Program-made: the position numbers and the translations under genes
Shown here: in pieces, positions 45,827-55,580 of the stretch
How positions within the stretch are numbered: position 1 is the first letter of the stretch
Layout of the letters: the number at the start of each line of letters is the position of its first letter
Assembly (NCBI GenBank): GCA_963733265.1
Contig: CAVTCF010000006.1
Location: 1-64,000, forward strand
DNA length: 64,000 nucleotides
Reading direction: 5' to 3'
DNA from: PALSA-1006 sp963733265
GTDB lineage: Bacteria; Pseudomonadota; Gammaproteobacteria; Burkholderiales; Gallionellaceae
Notes under the pieces: generated by a model
What the model was told of the DNA's origin: nothing
Database searches by the model: none
The model's input: the letters and a program-made list of their open reading frames with translations, nothing else

Positions 45827-47188
45827 ATGGTGCAACGCAAGCAAAAAATCAGTATCAAAGCCAGCAAATCCAGAGAAGCATTGACGATCACCCACCCCAA
45901 TGCGGCTGGAATCGATATCGGCAGCTCTTCCCATTATGTATCTGTACCGCCAGACAGGGACGATGAACCTGTCCGGGAATTCCCAAGCTTTACGGTTGAC
46001 CTCAACGCCTTGGCCGATTGGCTCGACGCTTGCCGGGTCGACACGGTCGCGATGGAGTCTACGGGCGTGTACTGGATACCCTTGTTCGAGCTTCTGGAGT
46101 CGCGCGGCTTCAAAGTGTTTCTGGTCAACGCGCGCCATGTCAAAAATGTCTCGGGCCGCAAATCCGACGTACTGGACTGCCAATGGCTGCAGCAGCTCAT
46201 GACCTACGGCTTGCTTCGCGGCGCGTTTCGTCCGACGGATGCAGTGTGCGTACTGCGCGCGCTGTGGCGTCAGCGCGGGATACTTTTGAGAAATCAGGGT
46301 ACACATGTGCAACGCATGCAAAAGGCGCTCACGCAGATGAATATCCAGCTCACCAACGTCATCTCGGATGTGGTTGGAGAGACTGGGCAGAAGATTCTGC
46401 GCGCCATAGTCGCCGGCGAGCGCGACGGTCAAGTGCTGGCCGCGATGAAGAATGCGCGCATTCGCGCCACCGCTGATGAGATCGCAAAAAGCCTGCAAGG
46501 CAACTGGCGCGCCGAGCATCTGTTTGCGCTCAAGCAGGCGCTGGATATGTTCGATTTCATCGGCACACAGTTAACCGAGTGCGACAGAGAGATTGAGGCG
46601 CAATTGCAAACCCTGCAAGCTCATGACGGAGAACCGGCAAAGGGAAAAAAGCGTGGCCGCACCCGCAATGCGCCGAAGTTTGATCTGCGCACGCAGTTGT
46701 TCAGGATGTGCGGAGTTGATCTTACGCGCATCGACGGCATTGATGTCACCACCGCGCTCGCGGTAATCTCCGAGACGGGAGCAGACATGTCTCGCTTCCC
46801 CACGGCAGGGCACTTCGCGAGTTGGCTGGGACTGTGTCCGGGTACCAAGATTACCGGGGGCAAAGTGATGAGCGGGAAAACCAAGCGTGTGGCAAACCGG
46901 GCGGCTCAAGCATTGAGATTGGCCGCTGCCGCATTGCGTAGCAGTCAATCAGCACTCGGCGCGTATTTCCGCAGAATGTGCGGGCGCATGGACAAGCCCA
47001 AAGCCGTAACTGCCGCCGCGCACAAACTGGCGCGCCTGATCTACACCATGCTCACCAAGGGCGAGGAATACACCGATCAAGGACAGGACTACTACGAAGA
47101 ACGCTATCGTGAAAGAGTGCTGCGGCAACTGGCACTGCGTGCTGAAAAAATGGGTATGAAACTCGTCGCCAGTGAACAACCCGCTTAA
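45827..47188 (+). CDS. IS110-family transposase (DEDD recombinase)
   Basis: The protein has 453 aa from ATG 45827, with GGAG 6 bases upstream. The RuvC-like N-terminal domain carries AGIDIGSSSHYV (Asp), VAMESTGVYW (Glu) and GRKSDVLDCQWL (two Asp), the DEDD set. The C-terminal Tnp_2 domain has FASWLGLCPGTKITGGKVMSGKTKRVANRAAQALRLAA with the conserved serine region. It appears complete. It is transcribed opposite to the helicase gene it interrupts. Confidence 0.93.
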   Translation: MVQRKQKISIKASKSREALTITHPNAAGIDIGSSSHYVSVPPDRDDEPVREFPSFTVDLNALADWLDACRVDTVAMESTGVYWIPLFELLESRGFKVFLVNARHVKNVSGRKSDVLDCQWLQQLMTYGLLRGAFRPTDAVCVLRALWRQRGILLRNQGTHVQRMQKALTQMNIQLTNVISDVVGETGQKILRAIVAGERDGQVLAAMKNARIRATADEIAKSLQGNWRAEHLFALKQALDMFDFIGTQLTECDREIEAQLQTLQAHDGEPAKGKKRGRTRNAPKFDLRTQLFRMCGVDLTRIDGIDVTTALAVISETGADMSRFPTAGHFASWLGLCPGTKITGGKVMSGKTKRVANRAAQALRLAAAALRSSQSALGAYFRRMCGRMDKPKAVTAAAHKLARLIYTMLTKGEEYTDQGQDYYEERYRERVLRQLALRAEKMGMKLVASEQPA

Positions 47189-47228
47189 TTCCACTTTTTA
47201 CAATCAATAGGTTGGGAGGTGTTTCTTA

Positions 47229-49584
47229 AGAGATAGCCGTGCTTGCCGCGCAGTGCCTCTATCAGATGCAGGCGTGCGGGGTGTTGGCTGACATTAAAAA
47301 CGATACGTGCTGGCGGCGTATCCAGCGCTTTGGCTTGGTCAATAACAAACTCACCCAAAGGATGCGAAAGGCGATAAAGATACGCACCATACTCGGCACG
47401 CATTTCTTCGGCGGTTTCGGCGGTGTGCGGCCTATTTGAACTTGGCGTTGATTTAGAGATGAGGTGATAGCGGCCTGCCGCAATTTCCGGTGTTGGCGGC
47501 TTGGCGAGGTCGAAGACCAGAGCGGCATCGTCAAACTTCGCCCGTTCATGCAACATAAAGTGCGATAGCGACCAGAAGCGTTTGCTGAAACGGTCAAGCT
47601 GAGCTTTTGCATCACTCAACTGGATGCGCAGACGCTCATGCACATCTTCGTCAAAGTTCTCCAGCAACATTTTCCGGGTGTCGGTCATCCGTGCCTGAAT
47701 GCGTTCATCCATTTCCGCTTGCAGCGTTTTGAAAGCCACATCAATTTCTGCCGGGGTACGGCATTGCTGATAAATGGACAGGATGCGCTTTTCAAAATCC
47801 ACGCCGGATTCAATGCTGCCCAACACGTCATCGGATGCTCCAAACACGCCATTGAACAAGTTGAATTTCTCGGTCAACAGTTCCAGCACACGGCGGTCGG
47901 CTTCGTTGCGCTCGTTAAGGAAGTTGATTACCACCACGTCATGCTGCTGTCCGTAGCGGTGGCATCGGCCTATTCGCTGTTCTACCCTTTGCGGGTTCCA
48001 TGGCAGGTCGTAGTTGATGACCAGCGAACAAAATTGGATGTTGACCCCTTCGGCTGCCGCTTCGGTAGCAATCATAATGCTGGCCTGATCGCGGAAATGT
48101 TCAATCAGTGCGGTGCGAATATCAATGTCTCGTGAATCTGCGATACGGCCTGTGCCTTTATTGGCCGTGAGCCAGTTTTCATAAATAGCAGTTGCTTCGG
48201 GGCTATTGTTGGTGCCGCTGAATTGAACAACCTGGCCTGCGAAACCGTTGGCTTCCAGATAGTCCTTCAGGTAAACCTGAGTGCGACGTGATTCAGTAAA
48301 AATAAGTGCCTTGCGTTGTGCGCCGATGGTAGCCATTTGCTGGAAGCCAATTTCCAAAGCACTTAGCAGGCTGCGTGTTTTTGTATCGGTGCCAATGCTG
48401 CGTGCCCAATTGGCTAATTTCGCCAGCAAGTCGATTTCTTCTTTTAACTGCTTTCTGTCGATGGTGAGCGCGGGAACATTGCTATCTTCTTCGGGGGTAT
48501 CGATGTCCAGGATTTCATCAAGCAGATCATCTTCAAGGTCTTCATCGGCAATTAGCTGTTCAGCGAAGTCCAGGTCATCTTGAATTTTTTCATCGCGCAA
48601 TGCTTCCAGCCTGACCTTCATTGTTTCAAGTGTTCCGGCAATCGCCAGTGAAGAGGAGGCCAGCAGTTTGCGCAGAATCAGTTCGGTAAGATGCCGCTGG
48701 CGATGCGGAATTGCATAGCTGTTCTGCCGCAGCAAAAATGCACTGACGGCTTCATAAAGCTGGTGTTCATCATCGGTGGGGCGGAATGGCCGGGTAATAG
48801 CACGCCGTTCTGTGTAGCGGATATATTCCGTGACCTGATTGCGTAAGGTGCGCCGACAAAATCCAGATAAGCGTTGCCGCAAACCCTCCAAGTCACCGCC
48901 TGCCGAGACATATTGACTGCGGAAGGCATTCACATCGCCAAACAGGTGTTCATCAATCAGCGTCGATAGGCCATACAATTCCAGCAATGAGTTTTGTAGT
49001 GGTGTCGCTGTCAAAAGCAACTTGCGGCAATCTTCTGTTGCCCATCGAATACCTTGCCCAATCTTGTTGCTTTCCCGATAAGCATTGCGGAGTTTGTGCG
49101 CTTCGTCGATAACTACCAAATCCCAAGCAATGGATTTCAGTTCATCGCGTATCTTGCTGGCGTAGTTATACGACAGGATAACGATAGACTTCTGGCTAAG
49201 GGGCGAAAGCCCTTTCTTTAAAGCATCGCGCCAGGTTTTAGCATCCAGCACGACCGCAGGCAAATTAAACTTTTCTTCCAGTTCCAGTGCCCATTGTTTG
49301 CGCAGGGAGGCGGGGCAGATAACCAGCAAACGCCTTCTACGTTCAGACCAGTATTGGCACAGGACAATTCCAGCCTCAATGGTTTTCCCTAAGCCTACTT
49401 CATCGGCAAGCAGTACGCCTTTGGATAGCGGGGATTTGAGTGCGAATAGTGCGGCTTCAATTTGGTGTGGATTCAGGTCAACACTGGCATCGAAAAGGGA
49501 CTGTGACAGACGGCCTACGTCATTGGCTCCATGCCGCCGCGTAAGTTCGTGCGCGAAGTATTTCGCATGGAAGGATGTGATCAT
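47229..49584 (-). pseudogene. SNF2-like helicase, N-terminal fragment (split by IS110)
   Basis: Residues 1-785 of a reconstructed 971-aa protein. Walker A DEVGLGKT (K67), DEAH at 160-163, TATPLQNS, and the helicase C domain with EAAAEGVNIQFC and QRVEQRIGRCHRYGQ. An acidic insert (EDLEDDLLDEILDIDTPEED) sits near 350-370. In the present sequence the frame runs 15 codons into the IS110 end and stops, losing the coiled-coil C-terminus. The helicase may still fold, but its C-terminal partner-binding region is gone. It probably acted with mod-res as a third component. Confidence 0.82.
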
Positions 49585-49800
49585 TTGCAGTAGCTCGCCG
49601 ACAAATTGTTCTAGTTCATATCAGCCTGAGTTGGCTTGATAGGTGGTTCAATGCTTTTAAGATGTGCAGTAATGTACTGTAAAGTCCGGCATAATCCAAA
49701 TGAATTGATGGTGCATTATCCAATAGCGCGAAAGCAGACACACCCTTAGCCTGCTGTTGCTGCTAACTAATTTAAGGTGATAACGTGAAAGGCACGCAAC

Positions 49801-50511
49801 ATGGGTTTAATTGCATATGCATATGACACACCGGAAGGCATAGAAAACAGGCTGAGTTTTTGGCTTTCAATGGATGAGTGGGGAATTGCCGAAGCGACTC
49901 AAATCATCGCAGACATTGACCCTGACCAGTCAATAAAGTCAGGCGCAAAAGGTAATGTTATTTTTCAATCTGTAAAGCTGTTCACAGGGCATCAAGTGCC
50001 AGAAGAGACAGACGAAGATTCTCACGATGATAGGTTTGATGGGTGTATATGTAATGATCACTCGTGTGCTCATTGCGAAGCAAATGGAGAATTATTTGCC
50101 TACGCACGAAAGTGTAAAGACATATCCCGGCTTTTGAACAAGCGCTCTGAAAACTTAACTTATGCTTCACCTAAAGTGTGGATAGATCGGGCGCTTGCCA
50201 AGAAAATTGAAATCCCTTGGATTGAGTGGGCGAAAAAAAGCGGCCTATTGCCGGTTGGCTTGGCAGAAAATGTTGTACCGATGAAGCAAGCCAACACCAC
50301 GGAAGACAAACCCCTTTCTACCAAGGAACGCGACACCTTCCTAATCATCATCGCGGCGCTTTGCGGCGATTCTGTAATTACACCGGCTGACAGAGGGTCG
50401 GCCAGCCTGATAGCAAAATTGACGGAAGGAATTGGCGCACCAGTGACAGACGATACCATCCGCAAAGTGCTGGCAAAAATTCCTGATGCGCTGGAGAGGC
50501 GCAAGAAATAA
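49801..50511 (+). CDS. Unknown protein A of a three-paralogue array
   Basis: The protein has 236 aa. It starts MGLIAYAYDTPEGIENRLSFWLSMDEWGIAEATQIIADIDPD and contains a Cys/His cluster (CICNDHSCAHCEANGE). The C-terminal 60 residues (KERDTFLIIIAALCGDS to DDTIRKVLAKIPDALERRKK) recur in the next two genes. GAAAGG precedes the ATG. The stop overlaps the next start (TAATG). No function is known; the genes sit between the defence cargo and AlpA-primase. Confidence 0.75.
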   Translation: MGLIAYAYDTPEGIENRLSFWLSMDEWGIAEATQIIADIDPDQSIKSGAKGNVIFQSVKLFTGHQVPEETDEDSHDDRFDGCICNDHSCAHCEANGELFAYARKCKDISRLLNKRSENLTYASPKVWIDRALAKKIEIPWIEWAKKSGLLPVGLAENVVPMKQANTTEDKPLSTKERDTFLIIIAALCGDSVITPADRGSASLIAKLTEGIGAPVTDDTIRKVLAKIPDALERRKK

Positions 50512-51257
50512 TGAAAAAACCTTGGGAAAATGATAGCTGCGAACATGTTCAGTCTTACTACACAGTTTATCCTGTACCGGTGGCCGCTGCCCTTTGGTGT
50601 GGCGTTCCACCCGACGAAATTGATGAGCATTTGAAAATCGCCATTTTGGTACACCGTGCTATTTACCGGCACCCATACATCAAGTGCCTTGAGCCACGAT
50701 GCAGGGCAATTCACGAAGCAATCGAGAAAGGCGCATTGCCAGTTAGTCGTGAAAATGGGAAATCCTTTGATGGCTCAACAGAGCAAGTAGCCCCCGAACG
50801 GCGGCATGTGACTCGACAAAACTTGAAAGAGTGGATAGCGACAGAGTTCCCAGCGGACAAGCCTGCATTTCTTTTTGATGAAATAGAGCGCAAAACCCAT
50901 GCGGCAATTAACGCCGACGCATTTCGCGCATTGCAAGTTGATAGAGACTCGCTACAAGCCAGAATCGAAAAAGCCGAGACGTGGGCAAAGGGAATGATTG
51001 CGGAGAAAAACGCGCTGCTGGGTGAGCGTGATTCGTTACGGGCGATGGTTGATAAGGCTATAACAATGACCGAGCGTAATACCCTGCTGACAATCATCGC
51101 GGCGCTTTGTGACTATTCTGACATCAAGCATCAAGAGCGGGGCGCGGCGGGAAAAATAGTCAAGATGACCGAAGAGATCGGCGTGCCAGTAACCGACGAT
51201 ACCATCCGCAATGTGTTCGGAAAAATCCCAGATGCACTGGAGAGTCGCAAGAAATAA
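50511..51257 (+). CDS. Unknown protein B of a three-paralogue array
   Basis: The protein has 248 aa. The N-terminal part, YYTVYPVPVAAALWCGVPPDEIDEHL, is a motif seen in uncharacterised proteins of integrative elements. A middle coiled coil (residues 150-185) follows. The same C-terminal domain as its neighbours is present (TERNTLLTIIAALCDYS to DDTIRNVFGKIPDALESRKK). It is coupled to gene A by a 1-base overlap. Confidence 0.75.
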   Translation: MKKPWENDSCEHVQSYYTVYPVPVAAALWCGVPPDEIDEHLKIAILVHRAIYRHPYIKCLEPRCRAIHEAIEKGALPVSRENGKSFDGSTEQVAPERRHVTRQNLKEWIATEFPADKPAFLFDEIERKTHAAINADAFRALQVDRDSLQARIEKAETWAKGMIAEKNALLGERDSLRAMVDKAITMTERNTLLTIIAALCDYSDIKHQERGAAGKIVKMTEEIGVPVTDDTIRNVFGKIPDALESRKK

Positions 51258-51289
51258 AACGACTTCACGTTTGAATAAAAAAGGGCGCG

Positions 51290-52135
51290 ATGATGATTCA
51301 CGGATATGACGACGAAGATATTTATTACTTGGGAATTAAACACAGATTATTTCATTTGAGCATTCAGGAATCTGCTGAGATTATCGCCATAGATATGTGG
51401 GTTGCGGGCGAATTCCCAAACGTTGAAGAGCCTGACGAATGGGGCGGGAGCGACCGCGATCCCAGATTGCTTGCTTTGCTTGGCGATCAGATAAAACAAT
51501 ATAAAGAACTGATTATTGCCGCTGTCGATTCTGGGCGATTAAAGGCGAAGAACATTACCCGAAACTTTGATGAATCCCTAATTGAGAATCGGGCAAGGAT
51601 TCGTATTGGAAACTTAGAGAGGTGGCTTAACGATCATGGCTATGAAGCAGGCGAAGTCTTTACAGAATGGATACAAAACGAAGCGGAAATAGAGTCCAAA
51701 TTAGAGGAAGAGTTCGATTACTTACGAGCTTTGAGCCGGGCGGAAAAAGGGGTCATCGAGTATTTGCCGCGTATTTCCGATGGGCCTGTTCGATTGCACG
51801 AAGTTGATTCAATGGAACATGAAAACTTGGTGTCGGCATACAAAGCGCTTGTTATCAGCCATGACAGATTAGCGACTTTGGCGTATGGCGACGGCAATGA
51901 ACAGATTGAGAAGGCTGACGCAAAAATTGACAGGCCATTGACGACCAGAGGGCGCAGGACACTGCTAACCATCATCGCGGCACTTTGCGAATATTCCGCA
52001 ATCGACACGATGGGCAGAGGTGCGGCCAGCCAGATAGCCAAATTGACCGAAGATATTAATGCGAATGTGACTAATGAAACAATTGCAAAGGCGCTTGCCG
52101 AAATCCCAGATGCGCTGGAAACCCGCATGAAATAA
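51290..52135 (+). CDS. Unknown protein C of a three-paralogue array
   Basis: The protein has 281 aa. N-terminal MMIHGYDDEDIYYLGIKHRLFHLSIQESAEIIAIDMWVAG; the middle part is helical and acidic. The shared C-terminal domain ends NETIAKALAEIPDALETRMK. It starts 32 bp after gene B. The shared domain may be a DNA-binding or multimerisation module: its DDTIRKxLxxIPDA core looks like a helix-turn-helix, but this is not proven. Confidence 0.75.
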   Translation: MMIHGYDDEDIYYLGIKHRLFHLSIQESAEIIAIDMWVAGEFPNVEEPDEWGGSDRDPRLLALLGDQIKQYKELIIAAVDSGRLKAKNITRNFDESLIENRARIRIGNLERWLNDHGYEAGEVFTEWIQNEAEIESKLEEEFDYLRALSRAEKGVIEYLPRISDGPVRLHEVDSMEHENLVSAYKALVISHDRLATLAYGDGNEQIEKADAKIDRPLTTRGRRTLLTIIAALCEYSAIDTMGRGAASQIAKLTEDINANVTNETIAKALAEIPDALETRMK

Positions 52136-52240
52136 AGCATCATCACCGAATTCGGAATCCATAAAACCGAATTCGGCCTTAACCCGAAGCTGGGTTGCCA
52201 GAATGTAGCCATGTTCAATAACGCCCTAGGAGGCACAAAC

Positions 52241-52483
52241 ATGGTTACTACAATTCTCAGACTTCCAACCGTATTGCGCGAGCGTGGCAGGTCGCGTAGT
52301 TCTCACTATCAAGACATTCAGCAAGGATTGTTCACCCGACAGGTTTCGATTGGCTTACGTGCCGTTGGCTGGCCGTCGGGTGACGTGGTTGCAATCAACG
52401 CGGCGCGCATTGCCGGAAAATCTGACGACGAAATCCGCAAGCTGGTGTTGAAGCTGGAAGCAGCCCGCAAGACTGCTGCCTGA
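52241..52483 (+). CDS. AlpA-family regulator/excisionase
   Basis: The protein has 80 aa from ATG 52241, with AGGAGG upstream; an earlier in-frame start at 52211 lacks one. The MerR-like HTH is LRLPTVLRERGRSRSSHYQDIQQGLFTRQVSIGLRAVGWPSGDV, typical of AlpA and phage excisionases. It probably activates or assists excision by the P4-type integrase. It is followed by the primase gene after 5 bp. Confidence 0.88.
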   Translation: MVTTILRLPTVLRERGRSRSSHYQDIQQGLFTRQVSIGLRAVGWPSGDVVAINAARIAGKSDDEIRKLVLKLEAARKTAA

Positions 52484-52488
52484 GCGGG

Positions 52489-55074
52489 ATGACGGTCATG
52501 ACACACAACGCGACAGTTTCCACTGCTGAGCCGATGAAAACCGATAAAACCGGCGAAACCGACTTGGTCAGCAACGGCGAGTTTCTCCGCACCGTGTTCG
52601 GCGACGATCTGGCCGATGTGCGCCCGGTAGTGGTCAGCTTCGCGGGGAACCCCACGAGAGCATCCGGCAAGGTCTGGTTTGGCAGTCCGTGGCTGGGCAG
52701 CGTCGATATGGCAGCGAACCTGCCTGGCGATGCCAACAACTACTTCAGCCTGGCGGTATTCAAGCCCGACGAGGCGGGACAGTATCGGCGGCAGAAGGCG
52801 CGCTTTCATGCGCTGCATACGGTGATGCTGGATGACGTGGGCAGCAAGGTCGCCATGGAGCGGCTGACGTTACCGCCGTCGTGGATGCTGGAGACTTCAC
52901 CGGGCAACCATCAGGCCGGTTATCTGCTGCGCGAGCCGCTCACTGATGGCCTCGTCGCCGACAATCTGATGAATGCCATCGTCGCTGCCAACTTGTGCGA
53001 CCCCGGCGCAAATGGCCCAAGGGCGCGCTTGGCGAGACTGCCGGTGGCGGTGAACGGGAAGCACGCGCCGCCGTTTGTGTGCCGGATGCTGGTGTGGTCG
53101 CCCGAGTTACGCTATTCAACCGAGGAGCTGGTCGATGGTCTTCAGTTGGAGATGGCGCAGTCCGCGCGCCCCAAGCGTCAGAGTAGCCGCACGGCGCAGG
53201 AACGTCCTTCCGACGGCGATCCGGTATGGATTCCGCGTCCCGATGAGAATGCCGTTCTGGTCGCGCTGCGGAACATTGGGCTTTATCAGGCTCCGCTCGG
53301 TGAGGGCAAGCACGCCATTACTTGTCCATGGGTAAAAGAACACACCGGGAAAGCGGATGGCGGCACGGCGTATTTCGAACCAGACGACCTCTGGCCTATC
53401 GGTGGCTTCAAGTGTCTGCACGGCCATTGTGCCGAGCGGCATGTGCGCGATCTGCTGAGGTCGCTCGACATCGAGGTCAGCGCGGCGCGCATGAAGCCGA
53501 CTATCCGCGTCATGGCGGGTGAGCTGAATCGTGTGGTGGATGCAGCCGAGCGCGAACTGGCGCAGTCGCGCCGACACTACCAGCGCGGCGGTCTGATCGT
53601 GACCGTGGTCACTGACCCCGGCACACGCGAAACCCGCGTTCAGGATATATCCCCGCCAGCCCTCGTGCGCGCATTAGCGGGTGCTGCGACGTGGGAGCGC
53701 TACGATGGACGTTCCGAGGATTGGGTGCGTGCCGACCCGCCAGCCCGTCATGCCACGGTGCTGTTCGATGCGACCAGTTATCCGCACCTGCCAGTTTTGA
53801 ACGGCTTGGCGCGCCAGCCCTATCTGCGACCTGATGGCAGCCTGATGACGGCAGCGGGGTATGACACGGCCACCGGCATGTTCGGTGTGTTCGATGCGAG
53901 GGAGTTTTCTGTCCCTGATAAGCCGACCCGCGTGCAGGCCGAAGCCGCGCTGGTGCTGCTGAAAAGTTTGTTGGTGGAATTCAGTTTCGCCGCTGATTCC
54001 GATCTGGCTGCTGCCTTGGTGGCGATGCTTGCCGCCGCCATCCGGCCCAGCCTCGCACACGCGCCGATGATCCATGCACGGGCGCATATGGTTGGCTCCG
54101 GTAAATCCTATCTGTGCGAATTGATCACGGCCTTTGCCACCCCGCAACGCGGCACACCGACTACATTTCCCGCCGATGACGAGGAATGCAGAAAGCTGCT
54201 GCTCGCGGAGTTGTTGCGTGCGCCTGCCGTGGTCGAGTTCGACAATCTCACCGGCGATCTGGTGGCGCACAAGAGCCTGTGTACGGTGCTGACTTCGGAA
54301 TTCATGAGCGGGCGCATCCTTGGTGTTTCCAAGACAGCCACCGTCAGCACGCGCACCTTGTTTCTGTCGAGCGGCAACAACGTCGGGCCGGTGCAGGACA
54401 TGACCCGGCGCTGCATATCCATTCGCCTTGACCCCGGCTGTGAAACGCCTGCGGCGCGCAGTTTCACGCGACCCGAGCTAGTGCGCGATGTGTTGCGCGA
54501 ACGTGGCCGCTATGTTTCGGCAGCCTTGACCATCGTGCGCGCATGGGTCGTCACCGGCAGGCCGAAGGCCGTCTGCAAATCGCTCGCGGGCTACGGCGAC
54601 TGGTCTGACCTGTGCCGCCAGCCGCTGTTGTGGCTCGGCTGCGCTGACCCGACTGTGTCCGTGTTCGAGGCCATGACCGAAGACCCCGACCGCGAAACAC
54701 TGGCGCGTCTGTTGGCTTCGTGGTTCGCGGTATTCGGCAAAACTCCGGCCATGGTGCGCGATGCGGTTAAGCAGGCGATTACGTTCAATGATGAAAACGT
54801 CGAACTGCGTGAGGTGCTGCGCGACATTGCCGACGAGCGCGGCGAAATCAACCGCCGCAAATTAGGCTGGTGGATCAAACGACACGCCGGTCGCATCGTC
54901 AATGGCCAGCGCTTTGTCCGCGCCAGCGGCAACCGCTCGGCAGAGGCATGGCAAGTTGAGGTGGTTGAATCGGTTTCGCCGGTTTCATCGGTTTCCATCC
55001 AGCCGAATGAAAAAAGTGTCAGCGGCACTACGGATAACAGCAACGCCTATGCCCGCGCTAGTCGCGGCGCATAA
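52489..55074 (+). CDS. Primase-helicase replication protein
   Basis: The protein has 861 aa (ATG 52489; 52498 also possible). The N-terminal half resembles RepB-type archaeo-eukaryotic primase domains (LHTVMLDDVGSK, SWMLETSPGNHQAGYLL, RLARLPVAVNGK). A CHC-like stretch (CPW...CLHGHCAERH) follows. The C-terminal half is an ATPase with Walker A MVGSGKS and VVEFDNLTGD. It would start replication of the excised element, as in satellite phages. It is strongly G+C-rich compared with the genes before it. Confidence 0.85.
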   Translation: MTVMTHNATVSTAEPMKTDKTGETDLVSNGEFLRTVFGDDLADVRPVVVSFAGNPTRASGKVWFGSPWLGSVDMAANLPGDANNYFSLAVFKPDEAGQYRRQKARFHALHTVMLDDVGSKVAMERLTLPPSWMLETSPGNHQAGYLLREPLTDGLVADNLMNAIVAANLCDPGANGPRARLARLPVAVNGKHAPPFVCRMLVWSPELRYSTEELVDGLQLEMAQSARPKRQSSRTAQERPSDGDPVWIPRPDENAVLVALRNIGLYQAPLGEGKHAITCPWVKEHTGKADGGTAYFEPDDLWPIGGFKCLHGHCAERHVRDLLRSLDIEVSAARMKPTIRVMAGELNRVVDAAERELAQSRRHYQRGGLIVTVVTDPGTRETRVQDISPPALVRALAGAATWERYDGRSEDWVRADPPARHATVLFDATSYPHLPVLNGLARQPYLRPDGSLMTAAGYDTATGMFGVFDAREFSVPDKPTRVQAEAALVLLKSLLVEFSFAADSDLAAALVAMLAAAIRPSLAHAPMIHARAHMVGSGKSYLCELITAFATPQRGTPTTFPADDEECRKLLLAELLRAPAVVEFDNLTGDLVAHKSLCTVLTSEFMSGRILGVSKTATVSTRTLFLSSGNNVGPVQDMTRRCISIRLDPGCETPAARSFTRPELVRDVLRERGRYVSAALTIVRAWVVTGRPKAVCKSLAGYGDWSDLCRQPLLWLGCADPTVSVFEAMTEDPDRETLARLLASWFAVFGKTPAMVRDAVKQAITFNDENVELREVLRDIADERGEINRRKLGWWIKRHAGRIVNGQRFVRASGNRSAEAWQVEVVESVSPVSSVSIQPNEKSVSGTTDNSNAYARASRGA

Positions 55075-55094
55075 CTAACCCGGCTGAGTTAATC

Positions 55095-55580
55095 ATGAAA
55101 AAACGCCTGTACAACCCCAAGCGCGCCAAAACCAAGCGCAACTACACAGTAGGAGAGATTGCCGACCTGTATGACGTACACAAAATCACCGTGCGTGCGT
55201 GGATCAAGGCCGGACTCCCAACCCTCAACGACCAGCGGCCAATGCTTATTCTCGGCGGCGACCTTGCCGCTTTCCATCAAGCAAGGCGGACGAAAAATAA
55301 ACAGAAGTGCAAGCCGGGGGAGATGTACTGCGTCAAGTGCCGCGCGCCAAAAAAACCTGACGGTGAGGTGGAATATCAGCCGAAAACAGCAATGCTGGGG
55401 AACCTCGTCGGTATCTGCCCGGACTGCTACACGATCATGAACCGGCGCGTCAGCTTGTCCAAGCTGGGACAAGTTCGCGGACAAATGGACATAACGATGC
55501 CGCAAGCGTTGCGACACATACACGAGATTGGCGATCCTACCGTAAACATTAACTTCAAACAGGAGGCAGAATCATGTTGA
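55095..55580 (+). CDS. HTH and zinc-ribbon DNA-binding protein
   Basis: The protein has 161 aa. HTH KRNYTVGEIADLYDVHKITVRAWIKAGLP near the N-terminus. A zinc ribbon has CVKCRAPKKPDGEVEY and CPDCYTIMNRR. The stop overlaps the next recombinase gene by seven bases, a pairing that suggests it is that enzyme's accessory factor. Confidence 0.78.
   Translation: MKKRLYNPKRAKTKRNYTVGEIADLYDVHKITVRAWIKAGLPTLNDQRPMLILGGDLAAFHQARRTKNKQKCKPGEMYCVKCRAPKKPDGEVEYQPKTAMLGNLVGICPDCYTIMNRRVSLSKLGQVRGQMDITMPQALRHIHEIGDPTVNINFKQEAESC

Larger units (their letters stand above)
45561..47228 (+). mobile_element. IS110-family insertion in the SNF2 helicase gene
   Basis: Length 1668 bp. Boundaries are inferred from restoring the helicase frame: TTA occurs at both edges (45558-45560 and 47226-47228) and removal of exactly one copy plus the element rejoins the gene in frame. 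No inverted repeats, as usual for the family. There are 266 bp of non-coding DNA left of the transposase and 40 bp right, the layout of the IS110 group as opposed to IS1111. Confidence 0.8.
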
